Source: Bacteroidales bacterium (GTDB lineage: Bacteria; Bacteroidota; Bacteroidia; Bacteroidales; WCHB1-69). From it: a stretch of DNA of 5,963 bases. Positions within the stretch are counted from its first letter, which is position 1; every line of letters begins with the position of its first letter. Made by a program: the position numbers and the translations under genes. A model generated the notes under the pieces. The model ran no database searches, was not told the origin of the DNA, and saw only the letters and a program-made list of their open reading frames with translations. Below are positions 1-5,963 of this stretch, in pieces. The DNA lies in assembly GCA_031264975.1 (NCBI GenBank), contig JAISDH010000005.1:1-5963 (forward strand), written 5' to 3'.

Positions 1-33
1 GAAAAATTCATTGTCATAAATGAATAATAAAGT

Positions 34-47
34 ACGAACATGTTCGT
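34..47. promoter_or_regulatory. Perfect 14-bp palindrome, candidate operator
   Basis: The sequence ACGAACATGTTCGT equals its own reverse complement over all 14 bases, and symmetry stops at the next base on each side. It lies 69 bases before the first start codon, in the only sizeable non-coding stretch before the operon, which suits a binding site for a dimeric repressor or activator. As RNA it would form only a 5-bp stem with a CAUG loop and no following U tract, so it is a poor terminator. No regulator is encoded here, so its identity is unknown. Confidence 0.4.
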
Positions 48-81
48 TAGAATAACTGTGTGATTTTTACACGTAAATTTT
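45..81 (+). promoter_or_regulatory. Weak candidate Bacteroidota-type promoter
   Basis: Bacteroidota promoters for the primary sigma factor typically have a -7 box TAnnTTTG and a TTTG-like -33 box. TAAATTTT at 74-81 matches the -7 box except for its final base. The region expected to hold the -33 box, around 45-54, contains only GTTAG and AATAACTG, so the upstream box is poor. TATCTTAT at 88-95 is a second, weaker -7 candidate. With the first choice, the palindrome at 34-47 would overlap or adjoin the upstream promoter element. This is inference from a short AT-rich stretch where such matches arise by chance. Confidence 0.2.
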
Positions 82-116
82 ATACGCTATCTTATTTAAT
101 TTATAAAAAAAAATAA

Positions 117-2138
117 ATGAAAACAATGATAAAAGCTATTTTATTTGGATTAATTTTTGGGTTTGTTATGCAGGTATGGGCGCAGACGGACGACCCTGTC
201 GTTATGAAATTGGGAAAAGAAGAAATCAAACTCTCTAATTTTAAAAATACTTACCAGAAAAATAACGACCTCAAAAAAACAACCGAACAGGAACTTCGTG
301 ATTATATCGATTTATATATTAACTTTCGGTTGAAATATGCAGAAGCAGAAGAACTTCACCTCGATACCATTGTAGCGTTGCAGGAAGAATTGGCAAGTTA
401 CAGGAAACAGGCGGCGGAAAAGTATCTTACCGATAAGGAAGTGAACGACAAAATAGTGGAAGAAGCCCTCGAAAGAATGAAATGGGATATTCGCGCAAGT
501 CATATATTAAAGAATGTTTTGTCTGACGCAATGCCCGCCGATACGCTGGCTGCCTATAACGCCATTATGAAGATTCGCAGCCGTATTTTGAAAGGAGAAT
601 CTTTTGCGGAAGTGGCTGCTAAAGAATCGGATGACCTTTCAGCGCGCGATAAAATGTCCGCAGGGGGAGAAGTGATAAAAAAAGGAAATGGAGGCGATTT
701 GGGCTACTTTACCGCCTTTGATTTGATTTATGCCTTTGAAACCGGAGCCTATAATACGCCTGTCGGTCAAATATCCATGCCTGTCCGGTCGGAATTTGGG
801 TATCATCTTATTTTTGTACAGGATAAAAAACCGGCTTTGGGGAAAATAAAAGCGACGCAGATATTGCTACCTTATAATAACAGTCCCAATCTGACCGCTT
901 CGGAAAAAGAACAGGACGCAACCGCTGTAAAAGAAAAAATAACAAACCTTTATACCGATATTCAAAAGGGCGATTCCTTTGAAGACGCATTAAAAAAGCA
1001 AAATATCGCTGAAAAACCCGGTCAACTGCCCTTATTCGGTTGCAATCGTTTTGAAGGAGATTTTATTTTGGGCTTGTATGGACTGAAAAAAGGCGACGTC
1101 AGTAAACCGATAAATACTTCTTTTGGTTGGCATATTGTCAAAATAGATGAAGTGGAACCTGTTGTGATTGACGACGAAACCCGTTCGTCTGTGAAAAATA
1201 AAATTCTCCGCGACAGTCGTTCCAACAAAAGCAAGGAAGCCTTTATCGAGCGCGTAAAAAGTGAAAATAAATTCAAGGAATTGGTAGATAAAAAGATGAA
1301 AACCACTCCGCTTGAAGATTTTTATACCGTTGTGGACAGTTCTATCTATTCCGGCGATTGGAATCTTTCTCAGGCAGACCATTTGAGCAGAAACATGTTT
1401 TCTTTTGCCGATAAAAACTATACGCAATACGATTTTGCCAAATATTTGTACAAACATCAGTTTCAAGGCATACAAAATATTGATGTGAAGGTGTTAATCA
1501 ATTATGCTTACAGGGAATTTATCGAAAATACGGTAGAGGAATATGAAGATAACCGCTTGGAAGAGAAATATCCTGAGTTTGCCGACTTGATGAAGGAATA
1601 TAAAGAAGGAATTTTGTTGTACGAACTCAGTGAAATAAAGGTTTGGCGAAAAGCGGAAATTGATACGGTGGGGCTGGAAAACTATTATCAAACCGTCAAA
1701 GAGAATCATCTTTACCCTGTTAGACTGAAAGCGGAATTTTATAGAAGCACCGACGCAGCAACGACAAAGAAAGTGGTTGCCATGTTGGTAAAAGAAGTGT
1801 CCGGCAATAAGATAATGGCAAAAATGAATAAGAAAAGCATTACACTTATCATGGATACGGTAACCTATTGGGAAGGACAAAACCAACAATTTGATAATAT
1901 CGTGGATTGGACGAAGATAAATGGAAAGGGGATTTATTTTGTTTTTGTCAATACGCAGGAAAATGAACTGGTGCGTAGCTTGGAAATCTTGCCACCATCG
2001 CCTAAACCGTTAAATGAAATAAAGGGGGTGATTGTTTCCGACTATCAAAACCTGCTGGAAAAAGAATGGATAGAAAGCGTTCATAAAAACAATTCTATTT
2101 GGGTTGATTACGATAAAATTTTGTCATTGATAAAATAA
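117..2138 (+). CDS. Periplasmic parvulin-type peptidyl-prolyl isomerase (PpiC/SurA-like), multi-domain
   Basis: Predicted periplasmic foldase that would bind unfolded outer-membrane or secreted proteins and isomerise Xaa-Pro bonds. Residues 1-22 form a signal peptide with a hydrophobic core and a VWA|Q-type cleavage site. A SurA-like helical chaperone segment follows (about 30-120). Parvulin domain 1 (about 126-235) has ASHIL with His129, GGDLGYF and FGYHLI with His230, so both conserved active-site histidines are present. Parvulin domain 2 (about 244-345) has ATQIL, with Gln248 where the first His is expected, but keeps GWHI (His339). Residues 350-510 look helical. Residues 518-625 resemble a third, very degenerate parvulin fold, and the tail carries SDYQNLLEKEW (641-651), which I recall from Bacteroidota relatives. 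The ATG at 117 follows an A-rich tract; the in-frame ATG at 126 would also leave a working signal peptide. The next gene starts 3 bases after the stop, implying co-translation. The assignment to a parvulin-type protein is secure; the client proteins are unknown. Confidence 0.9.
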   Translation: MKTMIKAILFGLIFGFVMQVWAQTDDPVVMKLGKEEIKLSNFKNTYQKNNDLKKTTEQELRDYIDLYINFRLKYAEAEELHLDTIVALQEELASYRKQAAEKYLTDKEVNDKIVEEALERMKWDIRASHILKNVLSDAMPADTLAAYNAIMKIRSRILKGESFAEVAAKESDDLSARDKMSAGGEVIKKGNGGDLGYFTAFDLIYAFETGAYNTPVGQISMPVRSEFGYHLIFVQDKKPALGKIKATQILLPYNNSPNLTASEKEQDATAVKEKITNLYTDIQKGDSFEDALKKQNIAEKPGQLPLFGCNRFEGDFILGLYGLKKGDVSKPINTSFGWHIVKIDEVEPVVIDDETRSSVKNKILRDSRSNKSKEAFIERVKSENKFKELVDKKMKTTPLEDFYTVVDSSIYSGDWNLSQADHLSRNMFSFADKNYTQYDFAKYLYKHQFQGIQNIDVKVLINYAYREFIENTVEEYEDNRLEEKYPEFADLMKEYKEGILLYELSEIKVWRKAEIDTVGLENYYQTVKENHLYPVRLKAEFYRSTDAATTKKVVAMLVKEVSGNKIMAKMNKKSITLIMDTVTYWEGQNQQFDNIVDWTKINGKGIYFVFVNTQENELVRSLEILPPSPKPLNEIKGVIVSDYQNLLEKEWIESVHKNNSIWVDYDKILSLIK

Positions 2139-2141
2139 AGC

Positions 2142-2993
2142 ATGCGTTTTCTCTTGGGTAAATTTATCTTATACAGTCATGCTGTTTTACTGTTGTTTTT
2201 GTTTTCGACATGCGGGCGTCAGGAAAAAGACGTGATTGCCCGCGTGTACGACCAAACATTAACCATAGAAGATTTGCAGGACAGGATTCCTGTGTTTGAC
2301 AAAGACATAGACAGTATTCTTATTCGGCAGCAATATATTGACGCGTGGGTTTTGAGACAGGTTTTGTTTTCTGAAGCGGAGAAAAACCTGTCGGGTAAAG
2401 AAAAGGATTTCAAAAAGGAAATAGAAGAGTACCGGCAAATATTGACGGTCTATGCTTATGAAAATAAATTGGTAAACGAATTGCTGAATAAAACGGTCAG
2501 CGACAAAGAAATTACGCAATACTATGAATCCCATAAAAGTAATTTCAACCTTCGGCAACCGATTATCAAGATAAACTATTTGAAATTTCCTGTCGGTTCA
2601 CGGAAAATAGAGACGGCAAAAAAACATCTTTTCACGCCCAATCGAACGGAACAGGATTTGAAAAAATTAAAAGAGATAACCGCCAGCCATACCGAAAATT
2701 CTTATTTGCTGGACGACTGGCTTTTGCTGGACGATATACTAAAGGAAATCCCAATGAAGACAGAAAAACCATCTTTCGACAAAAATCAAACGCTCGAAAT
2801 CACCGATTCTTTGAACGTCTATCTGATAAAAATTTTAGACTTCAAAATCAACGAAGGTTATTCGCCCCTGAACATCGAAAGAGAGAATATCATCAAATCC
2901 ATTCTGCAACAACGCCGTATCACCCTGCTTGATTCACTCAGAAAAGCATCGGTTAATAAAGTAAGAGAATCAGGTGAAATACTGTTATATTAA
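2142..2993 (+). CDS. Predicted SurA-like lipoprotein without catalytic parvulin residues
   Basis: Probably a membrane-anchored periplasmic chaperone. The N-terminus has basic residues, a long hydrophobic stretch and LFSTC, a loose lipobox with Cys24 as the likely lipidated residue, followed by GRQEKD. Residues 31-50 (VIARVYDQTLTIEDL) match the short strand-and-helix start of SurA/PpiC chaperone domains, and 55-135 look like their long helices, ending in SDKEITQYYESHKSNF. The next part (137-234) follows the layout of a parvulin domain, from IIKINYLKF to NVYLIKILDF. However, the positions where active histidines would sit carry other residues (for example Leu228 in VYLIKIL), and the GGDLG-type glycine motif is absent. 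I therefore expect no isomerase activity. The ATG at 2142 lies 3 bases after the previous stop, and the protein sits between two parvulin proteins, which supports a shared task. The family is inferred from architecture and context; the lipobox is not perfect. Confidence 0.7.
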   Translation: MRFLLGKFILYSHAVLLLFLFSTCGRQEKDVIARVYDQTLTIEDLQDRIPVFDKDIDSILIRQQYIDAWVLRQVLFSEAEKNLSGKEKDFKKEIEEYRQILTVYAYENKLVNELLNKTVSDKEITQYYESHKSNFNLRQPIIKINYLKFPVGSRKIETAKKHLFTPNRTEQDLKKLKEITASHTENSYLLDDWLLLDDILKEIPMKTEKPSFDKNQTLEITDSLNVYLIKILDFKINEGYSPLNIERENIIKSILQQRRITLLDSLRKASVNKVRESGEILLY

Positions 2994-3020
2994 ATTCGTT
3001 AACCCAACAAATATCTTAAC

Positions 3021-4385
3021 ATGAAGAAACATATTGTATTTGTATTGATTTTTATTGCCGGCGTCGGCAGTGTTGCCCAAAATAAAAATATTATAGATGA
3101 AATCATTGCTACTGTTGGCAATAGAATTGTTACTCGCTCCGACCTTGAGTATGCTTTGCAGGGATTTAAATATTCTTCCGGCTTTATGACCATGGAAGAT
3201 GAAGAACAATTGCGATGCGATATTTTGGAACAGCTTTTATTTCAAAAGTTGCTGGTAGACCAGGCAGAATTGGACAGTATTGTGATTACGGACGCGCAAA
3301 TTAATGAACGAATAGACTATAATTTACGCTATCAAATTACGCAAATAGGCGGAGACGCTAAAAAATTGGAACAATACTACGGAAAAAGTATTGCCGAAAT
3401 CAAAGCCGATTCCAAAGAACAAATGCGGGACGAATATCTATCGGAAGAAATGCAGAAAAAACTTACTTCGGACTTAAATATTATCAATCAGGAGGTAAAA
3501 GATTATTTCAACAGCATTCCCATGGACAGCATTCCGCTTATTCCGGTTGAATATGAGATAGCGCAAATTGTAAAAAAGCCTGTCATTTCCGACGCTGAAA
3601 AGATTGCTATCAAACAAAATCTGGAAAATATTCGGGACAGGGTTTTAAGAGGCGAAAACTTTAGTACCTTTGCGCGCATGTACTCCGAAGACCCCGGCAG
3701 CGCGTTAAAAGGCGGAGAAATCGGCTTTACCAACAGAGGCGATTTATATCCCGAATTTGAAGCGGCAGCCTACAACCTGAAAACCGGAGAAATATCTTCT
3801 GTTGTAGAAACCGAAGCGGGCTATCATATTATAAAGATGTTGGAACGTAGAGGGGAACGCATCAATGTAGCGCATATTCTTATCAAACCGAAACCGTCTC
3901 CCGAAGCCATGTTGGACGCTAAAAATTTTCTGGACAGTATTTACAATCTGATGAAAACAACGCATTTGCCTTTCGATTCTGCTGCTTTGCTCTATTCGGA
4001 CGACCCCGGAAAAACCAATGGCGGTATGATTGTTAATCCCTTCACGGCGTCTTACAGTTTTCAAGAAGAACATTTGAACCAATACGATAAAACAATATTG
4101 TACGTTATAGAAGACATGATTCCGGGAGATTATACGCGAACTATTTCCATGATTACCGAAAATGGAAATCAAGCCTATCGTATTTTATATTTAAAAGCAA
4201 AACGTGCAGAACATAAGGCAAACCTGATAGATGATTATGAGAAAATAAAGAATGCCGCCACCGAAGAGAAAAAACAAAAAACGTTGATTCAGTGGGCAAA
4301 AAATAAAACCAAATATACGCATGTGAAAATTAATCCGGAGTTTTACAATTGTATGTTTGTAAAAGAATGGGAAATAAAACATTAA
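3021..4385 (+). CDS. surA: SurA-like periplasmic chaperone / peptidyl-prolyl isomerase
   Basis: Homologue of SurA, the periplasmic chaperone that delivers unfolded beta-barrel proteins to the outer-membrane assembly machinery. Residues 1-19 are a signal peptide with an SVA|Q cleavage site. The SurA N-terminal domain follows: IIDEIIATVGNRIVTRSDL (24-42), then long helices to about 165. Parvulin domain 1 (about 176-275) has YSEDPGSALKGGEIGF and GYHIIKM (His269), but Gln182 in EIAQIV replaces the first active-site His. Domain 2 (about 282-394) starts with VAHILIKP (His285) and YSDDPGKTNGG, but its end reads AYRILYL, so the second His is replaced by Arg387. Neither domain therefore has the full pair. 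A helical segment (396-430) and a tail with YNCMFVKEW (442-450) follow. Total length is close to that of other SurA proteins. The start lies 27 bases after the preceding gene with no clear Shine-Dalgarno sequence. I am confident of the family; isomerase activity is doubtful. Confidence 0.9.
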   Translation: MKKHIVFVLIFIAGVGSVAQNKNIIDEIIATVGNRIVTRSDLEYALQGFKYSSGFMTMEDEEQLRCDILEQLLFQKLLVDQAELDSIVITDAQINERIDYNLRYQITQIGGDAKKLEQYYGKSIAEIKADSKEQMRDEYLSEEMQKKLTSDLNIINQEVKDYFNSIPMDSIPLIPVEYEIAQIVKKPVISDAEKIAIKQNLENIRDRVLRGENFSTFARMYSEDPGSALKGGEIGFTNRGDLYPEFEAAAYNLKTGEISSVVETEAGYHIIKMLERRGERINVAHILIKPKPSPEAMLDAKNFLDSIYNLMKTTHLPFDSAALLYSDDPGKTNGGMIVNPFTASYSFQEEHLNQYDKTILYVIEDMIPGDYTRTISMITENGNQAYRILYLKAKRAEHKANLIDDYEKIKNAATEEKKQKTLIQWAKNKTKYTHVKINPEFYNCMFVKEWEIKH

Positions 4386-4405
4386 ATAGAGAACAGGATT
4401 TTAAT

Positions 4406-5380
4406 ATGATAACATTTAATTCAGACAAAGAAGCCATTACAGGCTTTACCGAGAAGTATGCTCAATTGCGGGAAGAGACGTCCAAGGTCATTGTAGGACA
4501 GGATGAAGTAGTAAAAAATATATTTATAACCATATTCAGCAGAGGACATGTTTTATTGATAGGCGTTCCCGGATTGGCAAAAACATTGATGATAACCACC
4601 ATTGCGAAGGCTTTAGGGCTGTCGTGCAACCGTATCCAGTTTACGCCCGACCTTATGCCCAGCGATATTATGGGTACTGAAATTTTGGACGAACACAGAC
4701 AGTTTCGTTTTGTCAAAGGACCAATTTTTTCCAATGTTGTTTTAGCGGATGAAATCAATCGAACGCCTCCCAAAACCCAGTCTGCGCTATTGGAAGCCAT
4801 GCAGGAAAGGAGCGTATCTATTGCGGGGGTTACGCACATATTACCGAATCCGTTTTTTGTCCTTGCAACGCAAAATCCGATAGAACAGGAAGGAACCTAT
4901 CCCTTGCCGGAAGCGCAACTTGACCGTTTCATGTTCAACATCTACCTTGATTATCCTTCTTTTAATGAAGAAGTAGACATTGTCAAGTCCACAATAGGTG
5001 GCGACATGTACGAACCAAAACAGGTAATTGACCTTGACGAAATTGTATACTATCAAAAATTGTTGCAACGCATTCCTGTAGCGGACAATGTGTATCAATA
5101 TGCCGTCAGATTGTCCACCATCACCCGTCCAAATACGCCTTCCGCGCATGATTGGGCAAATAATTATTTGGCATGGGGAGCGGGGCCTCGTTGTTCGCAA
5201 AACTTGATTATTGCGGCAAAGTGTCACGCCGTTTTAGCCGGTAAGATTTCGCCGGACATTGAAAATATAAAAGCCGTAGCTCATTCGGTGATGCGTCACC
5301 GTATTGTGAAAAACTATCGAGCCGAAGCTGAGAGTATATTGATTGATACGATTATAGACAAGTTCTTGGAAATTGACTAA
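4406..5380 (+). CDS. MoxR-family AAA+ ATPase
   Basis: Cytoplasmic ATPase of the MoxR/RavA branch of AAA+ proteins, which form rings and remodel or activate partner proteins, often von Willebrand factor A proteins or metal-enzyme complexes. Visible motifs are IVGQDEVVKNI (28-38, the usual entry to the fold), Walker A GVPGLAKT (53-60), the MoxR signature from FTPDLMPSDIMG to FVKGPIF (79-108), Walker B VVLADEINR (111-119, Asp115-Glu116), sensor 1 in ATQNP (154-158), EAQLDRF with a probable arginine finger Arg174, and GAGPR (258-262) near sensor 2. Length is normal for the family and all ATPase residues are present. I chose the ATG at 4406, 20 bases after surA, because it starts just before conserved sequence; the frame is open further upstream to a TTG at 4349 inside surA, but that extension looks unlike the family. 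In many Bacteroidota, moxR precedes DUF58 and VWA (Bat) genes; none is seen here, and the next gene is a nuclease-like domain whose start overlaps this stop. Its client is unknown. Confidence 0.92.
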   Translation: MITFNSDKEAITGFTEKYAQLREETSKVIVGQDEVVKNIFITIFSRGHVLLIGVPGLAKTLMITTIAKALGLSCNRIQFTPDLMPSDIMGTEILDEHRQFRFVKGPIFSNVVLADEINRTPPKTQSALLEAMQERSVSIAGVTHILPNPFFVLATQNPIEQEGTYPLPEAQLDRFMFNIYLDYPSFNEEVDIVKSTIGGDMYEPKQVIDLDEIVYYQKLLQRIPVADNVYQYAVRLSTITRPNTPSAHDWANNYLAWGAGPRCSQNLIIAAKCHAVLAGKISPDIENIKAVAHSVMRHRIVKNYRAEAESILIDTIIDKFLEID

Positions 5381-5807
5381 TGGCTCGCATATACGGATAA
5401 TAAAAGGGAAAAAAGAAATTTTCGACCCTGTTCGTCGTCGGTTTGTTACCTGTACGCCGGAAGAAGCAGTCAGGCAGGCTTATCTTCTATACCTGATAGA
5501 TGTATTAAAGGTACCGCCCATTGCTATTTCTGTGGAAAGGAAGGTAACCTACCACAAAGTATCTCGACGTTATGATATTGTTGTGTATTTCAAAGAGACC
5601 TGTCTGTTAGTAATAGAATGCAAAGCCCCAACCGTAGAGTTATCCGAAGAAACCCTGCACCAAATCAGCATATATAACACCAACCTGCAAGCCAAATACA
5701 TCATCCTCTTCAACGGCAAACAAGAATTGATATACCAAAAAGTCAACGACCAACTGACATTGCAAGAACAATTGCCAACATACGCTGAAATGATTAACGA
5801 AGACTAA
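5373..5807 (+). CDS. Stand-alone type I restriction R-subunit N-terminal-like (PD-(D/E)XK) domain protein
   Basis: A small protein resembling only the nuclease part of HsdR subunits. Recognisable are IFDPVRRRFV and TPEEAVRQ (16-35), VERKV with Glu55, RRYDIVVY with Asp68, LLVIECKAP with Glu82 and Lys84, and QISIY (97-101), which fits the QxxxY motif of type I R subunits. Asp68, Glu82 and Lys84 would form the PD-(D/E)XK metal site, so a DNA-cleaving fold is plausible. No helicase, methylase or specificity gene is present, so this is not a restriction system as seen. Similar short single-domain proteins are, to my recollection, common in Bacteroidota with unknown function. The start is TTG at 5373: the frame is closed by a stop at 5355-5357 and TTG is the only usual start codon ahead of the conserved region. 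It overlaps the moxR stop by 8 bases, which suggests translational coupling. Base use shifts toward C over the last third. Confidence 0.8.
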   Translation: MTNGSHIRIIKGKKEIFDPVRRRFVTCTPEEAVRQAYLLYLIDVLKVPPIAISVERKVTYHKVSRRYDIVVYFKETCLLVIECKAPTVELSEETLHQISIYNTNLQAKYIILFNGKQELIYQKVNDQLTLQEQLPTYAEMINED

Positions 5808-5883
5808 AGAAAGAGAGCGAAGGAGAAAAAAGGCAGCAAGCAACACGCAACAAGCAACAGGCAGGCAAGCCACGAAGAGGAGA
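5806..5883 (+). other. 78-base stretch without T after the last gene
   Basis: From the last two bases of the final stop codon to 5883 the + strand has no T at all. The first part (5806-5833) is almost pure purine, and the second part contains CAA/GCA-rich repeats. The corresponding RNA would contain no U after the stop codon, so it could form only G-C pairs; the best stem I see is GGC/GCC at 5860-5862 and 5869-5871, which is negligible. There is no terminator hairpin here and no open reading frame I would support. Confidence 0.85.
5833..5860 (+). repeat. Four tandem copies of a 7-bp unit, consensus GCAACAN
   Basis: Exact GCAACA occurs at 5840, 5847 and 5854, each seven bases apart. The seven bases at 5833-5839 (GCAGCAA) form a fourth copy with one mismatch. 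Looser GCAGGCAAGC sequence continues to 5870. A 7-base period does not keep a reading frame, and the tract lies outside any gene, so it is a small non-coding tandem repeat, probably prone to slippage. Confidence 0.7.
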
Positions 5884-5888
5884 TTGTC

Positions 5889-5927
5889 GGGATTAGGATT
5901 TTTTGGATTAGAGGATATACGGGATTA
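5889..5927 (+). repeat. Degenerate GGATT-core short repeats
   Basis: GGATT occurs at 5890, 5896, 5905 and 5922, with a variant GGATA at 5913, so neighbouring copies start 6, 9, 8 and 9 bases apart. The spacing is near 9 bp but not strict. I recall similar intergenic arrays built on GGATT in other Bacteroidota genomes, but that is from memory and cannot be checked here. No protein is encoded, and no function is assigned. Confidence 0.55.
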
Positions 5928-5963
5928 AAAAATAGTAGCGAGAAAAATTAATGCCTGTAGGGA

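Larger units (their letters stand above)
117..5807 (+). other. Putative five-gene operon
   Basis: Five genes on the same strand follow each other with gaps of 3, 27 and 20 bases and then an 8-base overlap. None of the gaps holds an obvious terminator or room for a normal promoter. The first three products share a theme (SurA/parvulin folding factors with export signals). The last two are cytoplasmic and coupled to each other. A single transcript starting upstream of 117 is the simplest reading. Internal promoters inside coding sequence cannot be excluded. Confidence 0.65.

Noticed and set aside
34..47. LexA/SOS box
   Set aside because: The half-sites GAAC and GTTC resemble the Gram-positive type LexA box, but they are separated by 2 bases instead of 4, and the downstream genes are not DNA-repair genes.
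56..74. Hairpin GTGT/ACAC in the leader
   Set aside because: Only four canonical base pairs around a 7-base loop, extended by wobble pairs at best; it is too weak to call a regulatory structure.
4349..4405. Longer MoxR ATPase starting at TTG 4349 or ATG 4367
   Set aside because: Both starts lie inside surA, and the added residues (MYVCKRMGNKTLNREQ) are read from the surA 3' end in another frame and do not look like MoxR sequence. ATG 4406 fits better.
5380..5400. ATG at 5380 as start of the last gene
   Set aside because: It is in a different frame from the conserved protein and reaches a TAA after six codons.
5373..5807. Type I restriction-modification system or a truncated hsdR
   Set aside because: There is no methylase, specificity or helicase sequence on either strand. 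The small protein ends cleanly with a normal stop, and short stand-alone versions are known to me as a family, so a broken hsdR is less likely.
312..5873. Reading frames on the minus strand, up to about 147 codons
   Set aside because: They all overlap well-supported + strand genes, show no recognisable domains, and have the low-complexity F/I/L-rich composition expected from the complement of lysine- and glutamate-rich genes.
5833..5930. CRISPR array
   Set aside because: The repeat units are 5-7 bases with spacing under 10 bases, no spacers of 30 bases or so, and no cas genes.
5808..5963. Rho-independent terminator for the operon
   Set aside because: No stem of useful length followed by a T run is visible; the first 76 bases contain no T at all. 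Termination may lie beyond the window or depend on Rho.
5951..5963. Start of a new gene at ATG 5951
   Set aside because: Only four codons (MPVG) are available and the A-rich upstream sequence is not evidence enough, given the repeats around it.

Overview
The window looks like chromosomal DNA of a Bacteroidota species, probably a member of the Bacteroidales. The evidence is AT-rich coding sequence, A-rich tracts before the start codons instead of clear Shine-Dalgarno sites, TAA as the stop codon of all five genes, and a cluster of periplasmic foldase genes whose proteins read like Bacteroidales family members. The assignment is made from sequence character and recalled families, not from a search.

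Layout: bases 1-116 are a non-coding leader with a perfect 14-bp palindrome and a weak promoter candidate. Five genes on the + strand follow, covering 117-5807, with gaps of 3, 27 and 20 bp and then an 8-bp overlap, so they probably form one operon. They are (1) a 673-residue periplasmic parvulin-type prolyl isomerase/chaperone, (2) a 283-residue predicted lipoprotein with SurA-like architecture but no catalytic parvulin residues, (3) a 454-residue SurA homologue, (4) a 324-residue MoxR-family AAA+ ATPase, and (5) a 144-residue stand-alone nuclease-like domain related to the N-terminus of type I restriction R subunits. Bases 5808-5963 are non-coding and repetitive.

Genes 1-3 should act together outside the inner membrane, escorting and folding outer-membrane and secreted proteins. 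Across the three proteins I can trace about six parvulin-like modules, but only the first module of gene 1 keeps both active-site histidines. The cluster therefore looks more like a set of chaperones than of isomerases. Genes 4 and 5 are cytoplasmic: the ATPase probably remodels a partner not encoded in the window, and the nuclease-like protein is tied to it by overlapping stop and start codons.

I find no clearly new system. The least ordinary points are the ATPase/nuclease-like coupling, the degenerate parvulin modules, the palindrome before the operon, and a 78-base stretch with no T on the + strand just after the last gene, next to two families of short repeats.
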